The notes under the pieces: generated by a model
The model's input: the letters and a program-made list of their open reading frames with translations, nothing else
Told to the model about the DNA's origin: nothing
Database searches by the model: none
Assembly (NCBI GenBank): GCA_017163975.1
Contig: JAFFSR010000229.1
Location: 10,372,001 to 10,436,000 of the forward strand
Length of the DNA stretch: 64,000 nt
Direction: 5' to 3'
Source: Anastatus disparis
Lineage: Eukaryota > Arthropoda > Insecta > Hymenoptera > Eupelmidae
Program-made: the position numbers and the translations under genes
Shown: in pieces, positions 1-13,600 of the stretch
Position numbering within the stretch: position 1 is the stretch's first letter
Layout: each line of letters starts with the position of its first letter

Positions 1-336
1 TTGGTAGGAAGTTGGCCAACTATAATCAAAGAGAGAAGACGGGAAGTGAAAGCTTTACTAGCCGCTCGCCATTCCCAAGCCACTGAATCAGAAGAAGAAA
101 AGAGTCAACGGGACCAAGTTAAAAAAAAAATTAGCCTGATAGAAAAAAAGGCAAAATTACGAATGCAGTTAGCCAAAGAGGCAGTCACTAAGGCCAAAGT
201 GGAATATGAAAAGGCCAAAGCGCAACATGAAAAGGCCAAAGCGGGCAAATTAATAATGGAAAAAGAAAAAGAAGAAACCGAAAATTATCGAACAAAGTTT
301 TGGAATAATATAAAGGAGTCTCATTTATCAGAATAA
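1..336 (+). CDS. C-terminal end of a basic coiled-coil protein (partial)
   Basis: An open frame runs from the window edge to a TAA at 334-336, with no ATG near its left end, so it is the 3' part of a gene or a last exon. The visible ~111 residues are rich in Lys, Glu, Ala and Gln. Residues ~40-100 look like a continuous charged helix with near-repeats of an EKAKA/QHEKAKA type, consistent with a coiled coil. I do not recognise the family. If Tmc continues to the left, this plus-strand gene would be nested in one of its introns. A low-complexity chance ORF is possible, but the length and compositional bias in such AT-rich DNA favour real coding. Confidence 0.4.
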   Translation: MVGSWPTIIKERRREVKALLAARHSQATESEEEKSQRDQVKKKISLIEKKAKLRMQLAKEAVTKAKVEYEKAKAQHEKAKAGKLIMEKEKEETENYRTKFWNNIKESHLSE

Positions 337-2898
337 AAACATAAGGAATTAAATAAAATTGACGTGATATGAATGTTCATTACAGACAATAATTCATCGA
401 ATACTTAGAAAAGTTATTAATAATTATATAGTTAAATTATTAAAATTTCACCATCCTTATAACAGTTGTGACTTAGATTTGGCAACGCCGCGGATAAGAG
501 ACGTATTATATATACACACTCAACTACATATTCACACATCTGAGATTATATTGACAAGTTATTGAAAATAAATTAAACATATATAAATGAAAGTAATAAA
601 GTATTGATTAAATTAAAATAAATAAAAACGAAGTGATTTAGATTATAGTTATGGTATTTAAAATATGTATTTTTCAAGATATAAAATTAAAACGCATTTG
701 TTTTTCATATACAGATATATACTAACCAATATAATTTCTTATCCTGTATCTTTTCGAGTGTAACAAATATCAGCAATAAGTAGAAAATTTGATAAATAAT
801 CTATTGGTAATGGTAATACATTTACAAAGAAAATATATTAACGTTTTATTTTAATATGATTTTCTTAAATTTTTTCTAGTTTATTATTTATTACTTTTAA
901 AGTATTGAATTTTTATTAATTTAAGTGGGCTAGTCTGAAGATTTTACATGTTGAAGATATATCTTTAACATGTGGTAATGCTCTTACCCTTCACCTCTAC
1001 TGTAATTCGTAACTATTATAACGAAAATTAGAATAATTGAACATTTAACTAAATATATAATTACTATCTTTAATATGTAAATTGCATATAATAATTAAAT
1101 TTAAAAAATGCATAGTGTATATTTAAACTATGATTGACGCTCTACAGTGTAATGTGGTCGATTTTTTCTGGAAACTTAGAATCGAGTACTAAATACAAAC
1201 AATTTGAAACTTATAAACGGGTACTACACCTGTACTCATAAATATTGCCTATCTTTCCATTATATTGCAAAATTTCAGGAAAAGAAATGTATTAGCTTAT
1301 AGTATGTACCATAAATATTATGAAGTTAAATTTTTAGATAAATTTATTCATTAATTATTGAGAAATTTGAGTCCGAATATTATATATTACAATTTTTCGA
1401 TTTTTTACCGGAAATCCAAAATTCTTTAAAACTAATGAATAAATTTATTTAAAAAGTTAACTGAATAATCTTCATGGTGTATACTATAAACTGATGCATT
1501 TCTTTTCCTGAAATTTTGCAATGAAATGAAGAGATAGGCAATATTTATGAGTGCAGGTGTAGTGTCCGTTTTACATCCTCTTAAAACTGACATTTACAGC
1601 GTGTTTATCAGCAATTTCAATCAATCAATCATGGATTTATTTGTTAACTTATTCGCGATTCGTCTATGTGCCCCTATTGATAACTGAACGCAGTCTCCCC
1701 TACTTTATTACTTAGGGTATTCAAATTTTTTGTCGATTTTTTGATAAAAAGAGTTAGAATATCTGAAATTGAGAATCGTGGAAGATAGGACCAAAATTTT
1801 GAATTACATAACAAACAGAAATATTTTGGTGAAGATAATTTACTTCGATAATGTTTTCAATTTCGTCCTGCAAACAACTGATTCTCTGTTTAAAAATTAT
1901 CGTTAAGAAGCATAATGCATTATTTGATAGCATAATATGAACAATAATATTAAATTTTTAATATTTTGAATTTAAAAAGCGAAAATAAAAATAAAAAATA
2001 AGGCTAGTGTTTCGTATGTAAATGTTTAATTAAGTATTTTATGACTTCTAAAATTAGTGTCTGATAGATCTTTATAAATACATAATTTTTTTCCTTTGTA
2101 TTTATACAATTCAAACGAATAAAAATAATATGGATAATTAAATATTTTAGAATAATCCATAGAATAATCCGTATAATTACATTTTTTAATTATATTTTTT
2201 AAAGATTTTTACAATAGCTTTCATATACTTATAAAATGAATGTTAGGATGGAAAAATGATTACTGATCATAAAACAAAATAAAACATACTCGATAAAAGA
2301 AGAATACTTTCTCTTGGCAACCTTCTATGCGTTATTAAAAAAAAAGAATGAAGAAAAAAATATAATCATCCTTACATAAATCTTTCGAAAAAAGGAAGAA
2401 TTTATGTAATTAATAAGAAAAATTGAAGAAGTGTTAAGTCGTTTGCTAATGTTCAACCTGCGTGCGCTTAATCGTCAACTCGCGTATTCAATCTTTAACG
2501 TAAATTTCACGGTTGAATATATTCAATTAAAAAAGACAATTATGTTTTTCTCAGTTGAACGTTAACGATTTATTTTATTTCCCATCGCTTACTCAACTAC
2601 CTTCGCGGTTTATGTGTTGCACCAATAAAATATAATTTAAAGGAACGTGCTCAACAGGCTTTAATACCATATAGCTTGCCGTCGAGGCGCGACTCCGCCT
2701 CTTGATTCAAAATGTTAAGTAGAAATCTCAGAGCGTATTTCAGAATACATTGATATTTAAAATCTTGCTTGTTTGACCAATACAATGTGCGTATTTATAG
2801 TCTTATTTGAAATATCTAACGTTTTTACGTGAAATAACCGTTATAAAGAATTGAATAATAATAATATATCACCGAACGAATATATTTTTTATACAAAC
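337..2898. other. Non-coding stretch left of the last visible Tmc exon
   Basis: No convincing exon was found on either strand. The stretch is AT-rich, with one hairpin element at about 1206-1576 and a small GC-richer patch near 2680-2705. A further Tmc exon is expected beyond 2899 but none with the correct phase was recognised here. Confidence 0.5.
1206..1576. mobile_element. Hairpin MITE-like inverted repeat
   Basis: The left arm (about 1206-1290, beginning TATAAACGGGTACTACACC) is matched by a reverse-complement arm at about 1490-1576. The arms share the stretches around 'actcataaatattgcctatc' and 'tgaaattttgca'. Arms are ~80 bp with several mismatches, and the ~200 bp centre also contains inverted fragments. 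No coding capacity. No clear target-site duplication was found. Confidence 0.6.
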
Positions 2899-3515
2899 CT
2901 GAAAAATTGTCAGAAGTAAATGTTTTATTCATACAGACACGTTCGAAACATCTTACGATCTTTTTAAATTCTCCACAAGAATTATCATTCATCACACTTG
3001 TCAAATTTAAAGTTGTATTTTGTGTCGTAAGTAAAGTTCGGTTTGTATTATCTTCCAATATAGAGCTAAAATTCGTCGTGTATTCTGGACTTGGTGAGGA
3101 AGTTTGAAAAAAGTAGTTATCTGTTTGACTATCGTTTATATCTATGAAACCAAAATCGTTGTAATTAAGCGGATAATCGTTGTCTATATTAATTGAATTT
3201 TCGTCAATCGTAAAATCTTTTATTAAATGTTCATCAACATTAAAATCATTTATTGAATTTTGCACTGTTATTGGACCGATCGATGTATTTTCTATTGTAT
3301 TAAAAATTTCTGTGTTATTTTCTATACTAAAGTTTGAAAAGGTATAATTATCCGAATCGAAAAATAAAGGAAAATCTGTTTCGATTTCTTGATCCTCGGT
3401 TATCCACTCGCTAAAAATACTGTTTGAATCAATACTTTTCAATGGAAAATTATCTTCAGAAACGTTCATTTTTGAAGTCTCTTCATCCAGTGGCAGTGAA
3501 TAGTTTATTTTCTCA
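2899..3515 (-). CDS. Tmc: Tmc exon J, long Asn/Asp/Ser-rich loop
   Basis: 617 bp exon, acceptor TTTTTTACAATAG, donor TTTTCAG|GTTTGT, phase 2 in and 1 out. About 205 residues dominated by Asn, Asp, Ser, Thr and Ile, with many N-x-S/T sites, ending in a Cys-containing stretch (SCGEFKKIVRCFERVC). It lies where TMC proteins have the extracellular loop before the CWE motif; insect Tmc proteins are known for long insertions. If the intron were retained, the frame would stop at 2825. Confidence 0.78.
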
Positions 3516-4632
3516 CTATTGTAAAAAATGAAAAAAAAAAAAATTCACAACTCAACCATTAACATGGATAATTTAAATAGGGTTTGAAAAAGTATACCTT
3601 GCTTGAGTTTCTGGCCATAAATCCATTGTTTTACGATTGCTTGATGAAGAAAAATTTGAACTTAATACAAGACTCATTGCTGCAAGGGTTGAAGATGCCG
3701 CAAAAAATACGTTTGATTCACAATCAACTGGCTTATCAATACAACTCATTGTGGTCATCGAGTCATTTGGCCTCAAACTTTGTAATTTTTCGTCCTTAAA
3801 ATATAATCATTTTTTAATGGTTTAATTTTTTATAAAAAAAACACTGATATATAAAATGTAATATTATTTTAGTTTGAACATCAAGTTACACTTACCGATG
3901 AATTAATTTTTTTAAACAAAGCGTAAATCAATGAATACATGTTGAGTAGATTCAAAACCATTATACTAAAAAAAAGAGAGTAATAAAAAGTAAGGTAACG
4001 ACCCCAAATCTTATTAAGACATCAATGCTAAATCAATTAAATAATAAATCATGTTATAAACAAATTTCTTTTAAATCTATTTACATTAAAATTAATTTTA
4101 ACATCTTTTTATGTGCCAATAGATATGATTTTTTTGACTGAGTATATAAGTATCATAAATGGTTTTATGATCATCCAAAATTGATCTTGTAGGGAATATT
4201 TATTAATTAATTTATGTGCAAAAAATTATTTTTACATTAATTTTAAAGTGGAAATTTTCTTTTTGAATAATGAAAAAGATTTAAAATTATTTTTTTATTT
4301 GTTTTATTCTTCTTTAACGTCGCTATATTTATGCTATTTTGTAATGCTAATCAGCGACGGAGCTCGTAAGTGTGTTTGTGAACAAAGCACATATATATAG
4401 TGGTGCTTGTATCAATCGGCTGCCGAGAGCGGGATTCGAACTCAGAGCCCCGCTATCACGAATCTAACGCTCTACCGACTGAGCCACTCACCGGCTCTTC
4501 TTTATATCATTTTATTATTGTTATATTGTTTCAATTTAAATTAATTTTCGCAAAGAGTGACTGAATTTTGGGTTCGTTACCTTATAAATATAATTATTAT
4601 ATACTATTTATGTTTTTATAATTGTTTTATCG

Positions 4633-4664
<32 letters not shown>

Positions 4665-7600
4665 TTAATATATAAAGGATATTGTCCTCTATATGATTAA
4701 CCTTTTATATATGGTGAAGTCGAGGAAGTCCCCTGCCCGGCATCTGTTTAACACATTACATCAGGCTAGGACTGTCAGACCCACCATACCGAAAACTTTG
4801 ACTACCGATGGATGGTCAGCCACTTTTGTAACCAACAATCAACCGATACCCAATGAGGTCGGATTTTTTAAAGAGTCGCGATATAAATGGCACATACACT
4901 TATTTTCTTTCGAAAAAAAAGTTAGAGGTACCTGGCCAGGATTCGAACCCATGCCCTCCGCGTTGAAGGCAAGAGCTCTATCCATTACGCCACCGCGTTC
5001 TATTACGCCACCGCGCTCTATTACGCCACCGCGCTCTATTTTATCGATCATTTAGTAGTTTATCTATAAAAACAATATTGAATAAAAAATTTTTGTTTCA
5101 ATTTAACGCTCAACAAACATACCGACCAAGTTGTAATCTTAGTTGTTTACGCGGATGATAACTTTCGATCATACCAAGCACTTCAAAAAACATTGGATAA
5201 CTATAAGTTATCAAAGTCATGACAACTGTTATTTCATTTTGCCTCCACCAGCTCGTATTGTTTTCGGGTATATTTTCACTACGCTCGACAACCTCGACTA
5301 CAGCGTAAGCCGATACAGCTAACATTGCTATAACCAGCATGTTAACAAATATTCTGATACTAGTGATTTTCCAACTGCAAAAAAATAAAAATTAAGATTT
5401 AAATTACAGTTTTATTTAATATTTATTTATTGATTTTATAATAAACGATAGAGTTGCCAAGTTCTAGATCATAGATTTTAATTTTAACTACGGAATAATT
5501 TTGTATATTTAAACTTATGAAAAAAAACTCTTTTAGATTGAATGTTTAAATTTTTTGTTTAGTTAAAAATTTCTTGACAGAAAATTACTTTAAAGAAGAG
5601 ATTTTTTTCTATGAGTACACTACACAGACGGGTTAACACTTGCAAATTTATTCGCTGTTTAATTATTTCTTGAATCTACTTGGCTTACTTTACACCCGGT
5701 ATAGAGGGAGTAAGCCACGCTGTTTACGCGCGATGTGATGAAAAGTTAATCATTAAAAATATTTAGATGAAAAACTTAATCTCAATCCATGAATTATTTA
5801 TTCATTATCAGTCTTCCTTTTTTCATCTTTATATTTTTTAAAAGAAATGTTAATGATTTTGGGCATAATAAAAAATGATATTTTACTTTCGTTCGTCACG
5901 ATGTTTCTCCGACTCTTCGAGAAGCGCTTCTTTGAGACCAAGAACAATACTGCCAATACGATTTTGTGCAGTTTCGTCATTGCCAATCATAAAATCCCAA
6001 CCAGTGAATAATTTCCACGAGAAAGCACATTCATCTTCTTTTTCCGAGAGCTTACTCATACGTGAATTTTTTGCCATTCTAAAAATGAAGAAAGCAAGAA
6101 CAAAAATTTTATATAATACTATTGATTTTTCATGAAGTATGTTATGTTTATTCCACTCGAATTATAAGTTAATTAATTTTACGAAAAATTAACTTGTAAC
6201 CAGGAAATTAATTAAAAACTTATCCTATTGCTTATAAAATTTTTAAATATGTAAAAAAATAAACAATTCAATACTTACTTTCTTAAAATGGCAAGAAAGC
6301 TATAAGTATAAACAACAAGATTGACGATGAAATATGCTAATGGGAGTTTGTAGGCCTTGTAAGTATGCTGATTGGCGTACCAACCATAGAAGAAAGGCGA
6401 ATACTTAAGATTTCCTTCAAATTCCCACAAAGTTAGAAAATGAGTTGATTTTATTTGTTCTTCTGGTAGCATTGTCTTACGCTCGCCTGCTATTGTTGCA
6501 TTTTGTAATGTGGCTAGTAACTAGAAAAGTTTTTTTGTTTTTTTCATTAATACTATTTTGGATTTGATCTTAATAAAAATAGCTAAATCGAATAAATAAT
6601 GATGATTATTATCATTATATACAAAAAATGATGAACAAAATTATGTATTTGTAAAAAAATGTTATAATTTTGTATGTCTTATATTTTTAAGTTATAGATT
6701 TGTGATGAAAAAAGTTTGTCCAAATTTTCTACAAGCTGAAACAGTAGAACTCTTACCTCAGGAATAGCGACGAAAGTAACGAGAGCTGCAGATATGACAA
6801 GATTGATCCAGAATAACCACCGTAGAAAAATAAAGTACGAAGCAACAGCTGAACCAAATTGAGATTCAATTTGTTTGATACGACGTTCCCAAGGTACCAA
6901 TAAAGTTTTAAAATTGACAAGTTCACGCTTACAGTACTGCCATTTCTGTCGAATCAAAAATTAGATTTGTGTTTACTTCGATGCATATTTTTTTTAATTA
7001 CAAAATGCATATGGAGGTATTAAAATAAAGACTGTAAATTAGATTAAATTTTTGTATCAAATAATAAGTGTAATTTTACGACTATTTGAAAAACTTATCC
7101 CTCGCAAAAGAATATTATATGAGATCTCATAACGAAATTCAGGCATGAAACCTTATATATGAGATCTAATATAGATATCAACTGTTCTTTTAAAATTTAA
7201 AGGAGGAATCCCAGTTGTATTAGAAAAAGGAACAGAGGGAAACGTACAAAATTGTTATTCATGCATAAATTCAGTAAAAACATGAAAATTAAAAAAATCA
7301 ATGTGAGGAAATGAGAGGATATGTAAGAGGGTAAAAGGTGAAAATTTTAAAAATAAGTGAAAAAAATCAAGATTTCGTCAGACATTTGAGAATAATAATA
7401 GAATGATTCAATTTAATTTTGATTTTTTCAATGCAAACTTAATTTAGTTTAAATTTTGTATACCTTCATAAATTTCTTGATAATTAAAAGATAAAAACTT
7501 CGTGAAAATCCTCCGACACTTATATGATTATTATTTATTTATAGTATTTATTTATTGATGGGATCTCATAAGATATTTCCGCATGGATTCAAAAATAAAT

Positions 7601-10600
7601 GAACTTTACTTAAAACGAGATAGCATGATATACCATATTTACTTATAAATAAATTTAAATTTTAAGCAGGTTTATGAAAAAAAAACTGTCTAAATAATAA
7701 ATTAAAGAATAATATAATTGTCGAATCTAAACTAATAATTATATAATCATTTCAGTCATTTAAAACTTTTTTCTCGGATTGATTTTTATAAGTATTATAA
7801 TTTACATTATTAATAAATTTAATAAATATCAAATAATTGTTAAATGTCATTTGAATCAAACCTTAGTAATAAGAATTGAAGCACGTGCTATAGCATCACG
7901 CGTACTACGTGTTTGAGCGAGCCTTTCTTGAAGCGCGCCCTCATGTTTGCGCACGTAAACTTTAGCTTGACGTACTAGCTTGAGCTTTTTTCTTAACGGC
8001 CATGGTTGTTGTTTTACACCATGCAATACTTCCTTGTGTAGCTTCAATTTCTCAAATATCTGTTCCTCGCAATTTTCGTCTATAGATATTGCCGTGCTAT
8101 TAGAAATTAAAGTTATTGAGTCACATAAAATTGTTATAATTTCGTTTTAGGAACGAAATTCAATGATTTTTATCTATTCAAAAAAACCGATAGTAATCAC
8201 TAGGTAAATTTTACACTTTTTTCAGTTCGATAAAATTATTAATTTCTAATTCATTTTTAATTCCGAATAAATCTTGTTAAAAATTTTTTTTTAAAAAGTA
8301 TAAAAGTTATGAAAAGATTATATACTCACTCTCCAGAACTAGTTGTGAAAACCGATGATCGTCGACGGAATGCAGTTTCACCAGCATCAGGACTAAATGG
8401 TGACGAAGGTCTACGTTTACGACGACTTTGACGTCTTGATGAATTACGTCTTTGAATTATCGCGCACGCTGAGGCTGAATAATCATCTTCTGCAGCTATT
8501 TCATCACCATCTGTAAATTTTTGTTTTTCATCTTTTAATTATAATTATTTAAAATATGTTCCATGTTAGTTTAACATTTGTATATCGTATAAGTTTTAAG
8601 GATTGGAGATACTTTTACTACTTTTAAACGCATTCATATTATTTTAAACCTTTCGTTGTACTTAAATGTATAAATAAATAAAATAACATTAATCACTCAT
8701 ACAATCAAATTTTAAAAAATCCTATTTCAGAGTTATAAAAGTATAATATAAATATTTCTAACCAGGAGAGTGTCTGAGTTGCGGGTCACAAATCTTGATG
8801 AAACTTTGGGATAAGTATTTAGGTACCAAAATATGAGTAAAGCCACAGCGGTTCGGTCTAACGCTTCGAAAAATTCAAATTATGGACGATTATAGTCTTA
8901 TTTTTAGAAAAATATGAAAAAAAGAACTACTAATTAAAGTGTAAATAATTCTGTCTAAAAATGTCTTTAATAAATTCACAATAACTAAAATGAAAGCACA
9001 GAAAGCAAGCTTTAATTTGATAGTTTCCGAATTGAAAAATAATAATTAGAATTAAAGTTATGCATGTTTAAAGTTAAGCAGCAAAAGAGTACTAAAAATC
9101 ACCATCCTTCAAAATTTAGACTATTTTTGGTACTCTCTTACTGCTCAACTTTAAATAAGCATAACTTTAGTTCTAATTATTATTTTTTAATTCGGAAACC
9201 AGCAATTAAAGCTTGCTTTCTCTGCTTTCATTTAACTTATTGTGGATTTATTAAAGACATTTTTTGACAGAATTATTTACACTTCAATTAGGAGTTCTTT
9301 TTTCATATTTTTCTGAAAATAAGACTACAATAGTTCATAACTTTAGTTTTTCGAAGCGTTAGACCGTACTGCTGTGGCTTTACTCATATTTTGATACCTA
9401 AATACTTATCCCAAAGTTTCATCAAGATCTGTGACCCGCAACTCAGACACTCTCCTGATAAGTATAACATAATTTGAAATATTTTTTAGAAAATTACTTT
9501 AGGACTAGATTATGTCTTAATTCGGCAAGACATTTAAAAATATGAATAAATGAATATTGATTTTGTTTTATTGAACAGGACATCAATAATTGTCCTTCAA
9601 GGACATAAGAAGAATTTTCTATACTTGATAATTTATAATATTACAAAAGTTTTACATTTCTAGCATGAAAAAAGTATAATTGTTATTTGAGCACATGAAA
9701 AAATTATATGTATTTTAAAAATTACGGCGTAGTATGAGCTACATATTTTTTTCTTATCACGTATATTATATATTTTATGCGGTTATTTCGATATTAGACT
9801 ATCGTATTCCACATTCAAATATAAAAAGACCTTTTTCTGGAATATTATTTTTGAAGTATCAAACTAATATCTAAAAATAATATACAAACAGAATGAATAT
9901 AAATTTAATTTTCGTTATTAAGATATTATGCATGTTCATTGTATTTTCGCGAAATATTTGTCTTGGTAAAACTTCTTGGATTGATAATATAATAAAGATT
10001 TTAATAAATGATATGGAAATAGAGAAGCTCACTATAATGACTTCAATAACGAATTCTTTTCCACCCGTATACGAATCGATTACTCAAAAATTCGCCAGTG
10101 AATTTCCATCTCTTATTATAAACCCGACAGAAATGATGGAAAAACTAAACTTAAAGACGAGAAATCTTTTCGGTACATAAAACAAATGCTAGTATTAAAA
10201 CGGGAACGTAATGCATTGAATATCATGCTTATTGATTCCTCTAGTCCTGATACAGCTGTGAAAGACATGATAGATAATTATTTCCGATTGTTACGGATTT
10301 ATTCCGTCAAAGGTCCAAGACCTTACTGTTTAATCTTCTATGTAAATAGGAGCAGCACTTCTAAACTTGATATTTCCTTTACACGTATCTTCAAGATTTT
10401 ATGGAAATATCACTTCCTATTTATAAAAATTGTGCAAATCAACAGTGGAAAATCCATTGATAAATTTAGAATTCCGATTTCCATTGATAATAAAACTATT
10501 TTAATGCACGGATATAACCCATTTAACAATAGATATGAATTAGACTATATTCTAGATAACACGACTTTATTTGCTGATAAATTAAAAAATCTATATCAAT

Positions 10601-13600
10601 ATCCTATAAGTTTAACGTATACTATAGCCCTACCTACCGTTTTGACATCGCCAGAAAACAGAGAACGAAAATGGTCCAGATTTTTTGGTCAAGCAGTTAT
10701 GGCAATCAATACAATTGCCAAAACACTTAATTTTTCTATCGAATCTACTACACGCAGAAATTCAAAAGGTAAAGTCGATAAATTTGATCGATATTTTGAT
10801 CTCCATCTTAATGATCTACTAGTGTTCCAATGGCCTGAGACTAGTATAATAAATTCGTGCCGTGCCCAAGATTTACTTAACACTGTGGTTATAGTTAAGC
10901 AATACGGATATTATGAAAATGAAACTCCATGGAATTTTATCATGGTTATTGGTATAATAGCAAGTATTTCTGCAATAATTTATGGTTTACTACGCATTAT
11001 TAGTATAAAGAAACAATTTTTTACTACTTTGAATTTGACAATGTTATTCTTTGGAATATCGACGGATTCCGTACCAGAAAGCGCAGTTGATAAAATAATA
11101 TATCTTAGTCTAATATGGTCCAGATTTTTTGGTCCAGCAGTTATGACAATCAATACGATTGCTAAAAAACTCAATTTTTCTATCAAATCTAGTGTTCGTC
11201 AAAATTTTAATGGAAAAGTCGATGACTTATATCGAAGTCTTGATCTTCATCTTAATGATCTAATAGTGTTCGTATCAATCGACTCTAGTATAATAAATTC
11301 ATGCCATCCCCAGGATTTACTTAACAATGTAGTTATAGTTAAACAATACGGATATTATGAAAATGAAATCCCATGGAATTTCATAATGGTCATTGGTATA
11401 ATAGCAGGCATTTCTGCAATAATTTATGGTTTACTACGCATTATTAGTATAAAGAAACAATTTTTTACTACTTTGAATTTGACAAGGTTATTCTTTGGAA
11501 TATCGACGGATTCCGTACCAGAAAGCGCAGTTGATAAAATAATATATCTTAGTCTAATATGTATTTCAATAATATTTTCATCAACTTTGCTTGATTGCAT
11601 GTGCGACGTGACTTTGAACCAACTTAAGTTTAAAGATGTCAACACCATGTCAGATATTGCAGCACTTGGCATTAATTTAATTACAGATGAAAGAACAAAA
11701 GATTTGTCAAATACTTACGAATCCTTTGACGTAATTAAAACTATAACAACTACAATTTCAAATACAAAAGAAGCTTGTATATTCAGATTATTACGCAATG
11801 AAATTAATTTATGTATAAGTCATCCAATTCTGGCATATGAAGACTTGATTTTACAATCTGAGCCATACATAGACTGGATCCATAGTGCAGCCAAAACGCG
11901 TCTTGATGATGCTTTAATATGTCAAGAATTTTCACAATTTTCACCTTATGTTGAGAAATTTGGAAGGTTAAAAAACCTTTTTTATGAGTCTGGTATTATG
12001 GAATTTTGGTATGATGACGCTTACAGAATGGTTTTTTCTACTTCTAAAAAAGACCACAAGCGACTGATAACGTATCAAAACTCACGGAAGCTAATGACAG
12101 CAGCACCTCTTGTGGTTGAAAATCAAGAAGGATTTAAAATGATTCTTATTTATTTTATTGCTGTGGGACTTGCAACGTCGATTGTACACTTTACTTTTGA
12201 AATATTATCAAAAAAATACAAGAAATTAAGATTTTTTTTTAATAATTAGAAAATTCTGTGCTTGTGAGCATCTAATTTATTTGCTATGGCAATATTTAAA
12301 ATTATAAATAGAAAGTGTATTTGGTACTTGTTTGCTTTAAGTCTTGTTTGAAATGATAAAGCTAATATTCTTTTTTGTATTATCTTCACTAAAATATAAG
12401 CTCATTAATTTTTTACATGAATAATTTATTGTCTTATTTTATTCGTAGGAACAGCAAAAAAAGAGACAATCTTACTTTAAATGAACTTAATTTTTACTTC
12501 AATTTTTAAATATTATATGTACTATATAATGTATAATAAAAATCCATATACATTTACACGGAGAGAATTTTTCTATAAAAATTACGGTAACCATCGCTAC
12601 AATCGTGGAACATCTTATACTTTTAGGATGTTTTATTAGATACATCCTTTAAATATTACAATGGACATTGACAAAATTTTAAGTTTGTCCCAGAATTTTT
12701 ACGGTAACGGCTCGTAATTAGTACTCCTCCGTATATAATATTTGAAGTGAAAATTCATTATTATTACATATGACATTCATACTTTTGAATAAAACAAAGA
12801 TGATTATTATTTTAACGAAAGAGCTATAAGTTTTGACACAGATAAATATTTAAATAGATTGAATTTGAAAAATTACTTATTATGAAGTCATCGATCTTAA
12901 TCCCATCAATTGTTATCTCAAAATTTGCAGCCTATATAAGTTTTAATAATAATTATTTTTATACCACTATAACTTCAAAATCATAACTTTAATATGATTA
13001 TTCGGCTATCGTGGTATAATAGTATATTACGCAACGAGTGCGTAAAATATGTGATTATCGCACGAGTCGGTTTTGTCGCCCAAGCGCAGCGAGGGTGACA
13101 AATGAGACGAGTGCGATGATCACTTTACGCATTAGTTGCGTATGTTATTTTTTCTAACAAGTGCGCAAAATTCTAAGAATGGCAAACTTGCGTCTATGAT
13201 AGCATGTACAATCATGTTCGAAGGCTATCAAGATTGTAAGAGGTAGTCGAGGTCGGGGCGCAGGACGGGGTCCAAAGCAAATCTTGAAAAACAAAATTGT
13301 TTACCCTAACCTCTGTGTTGTAAGTTTTTCAAGGTTTTCTTGAGAACGAAGCAATAAAATCAATTTGTTGATATGACTTACTCTTTATTTTTTTTTTAAT
13401 TACTAGTTCTCGCAAAAAATTAATTCTTTAATTAGAAAAGGACACATATGGGATCTCCTCTAAACTTTTGCAATTTGTAATGTCTAATGGCTCACAAACG
13501 CTCAGGAATATATGTATATTATTCTACTTTTTCGCATCGCGATTTCCTTAGATCACGTATTTTGTATCCAATATGCTTATTCATTTGTCTAAGTATATTT

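Noticed and set aside
4430..4498. Possible tRNA genes at the GTTCGAATCC sites (also 4940, 39060, 39800, 56740, 58970)
   Set aside because: All are joined to the same downstream bodies and tails, the stems mispair, and target duplications flank several: they are SINEs.
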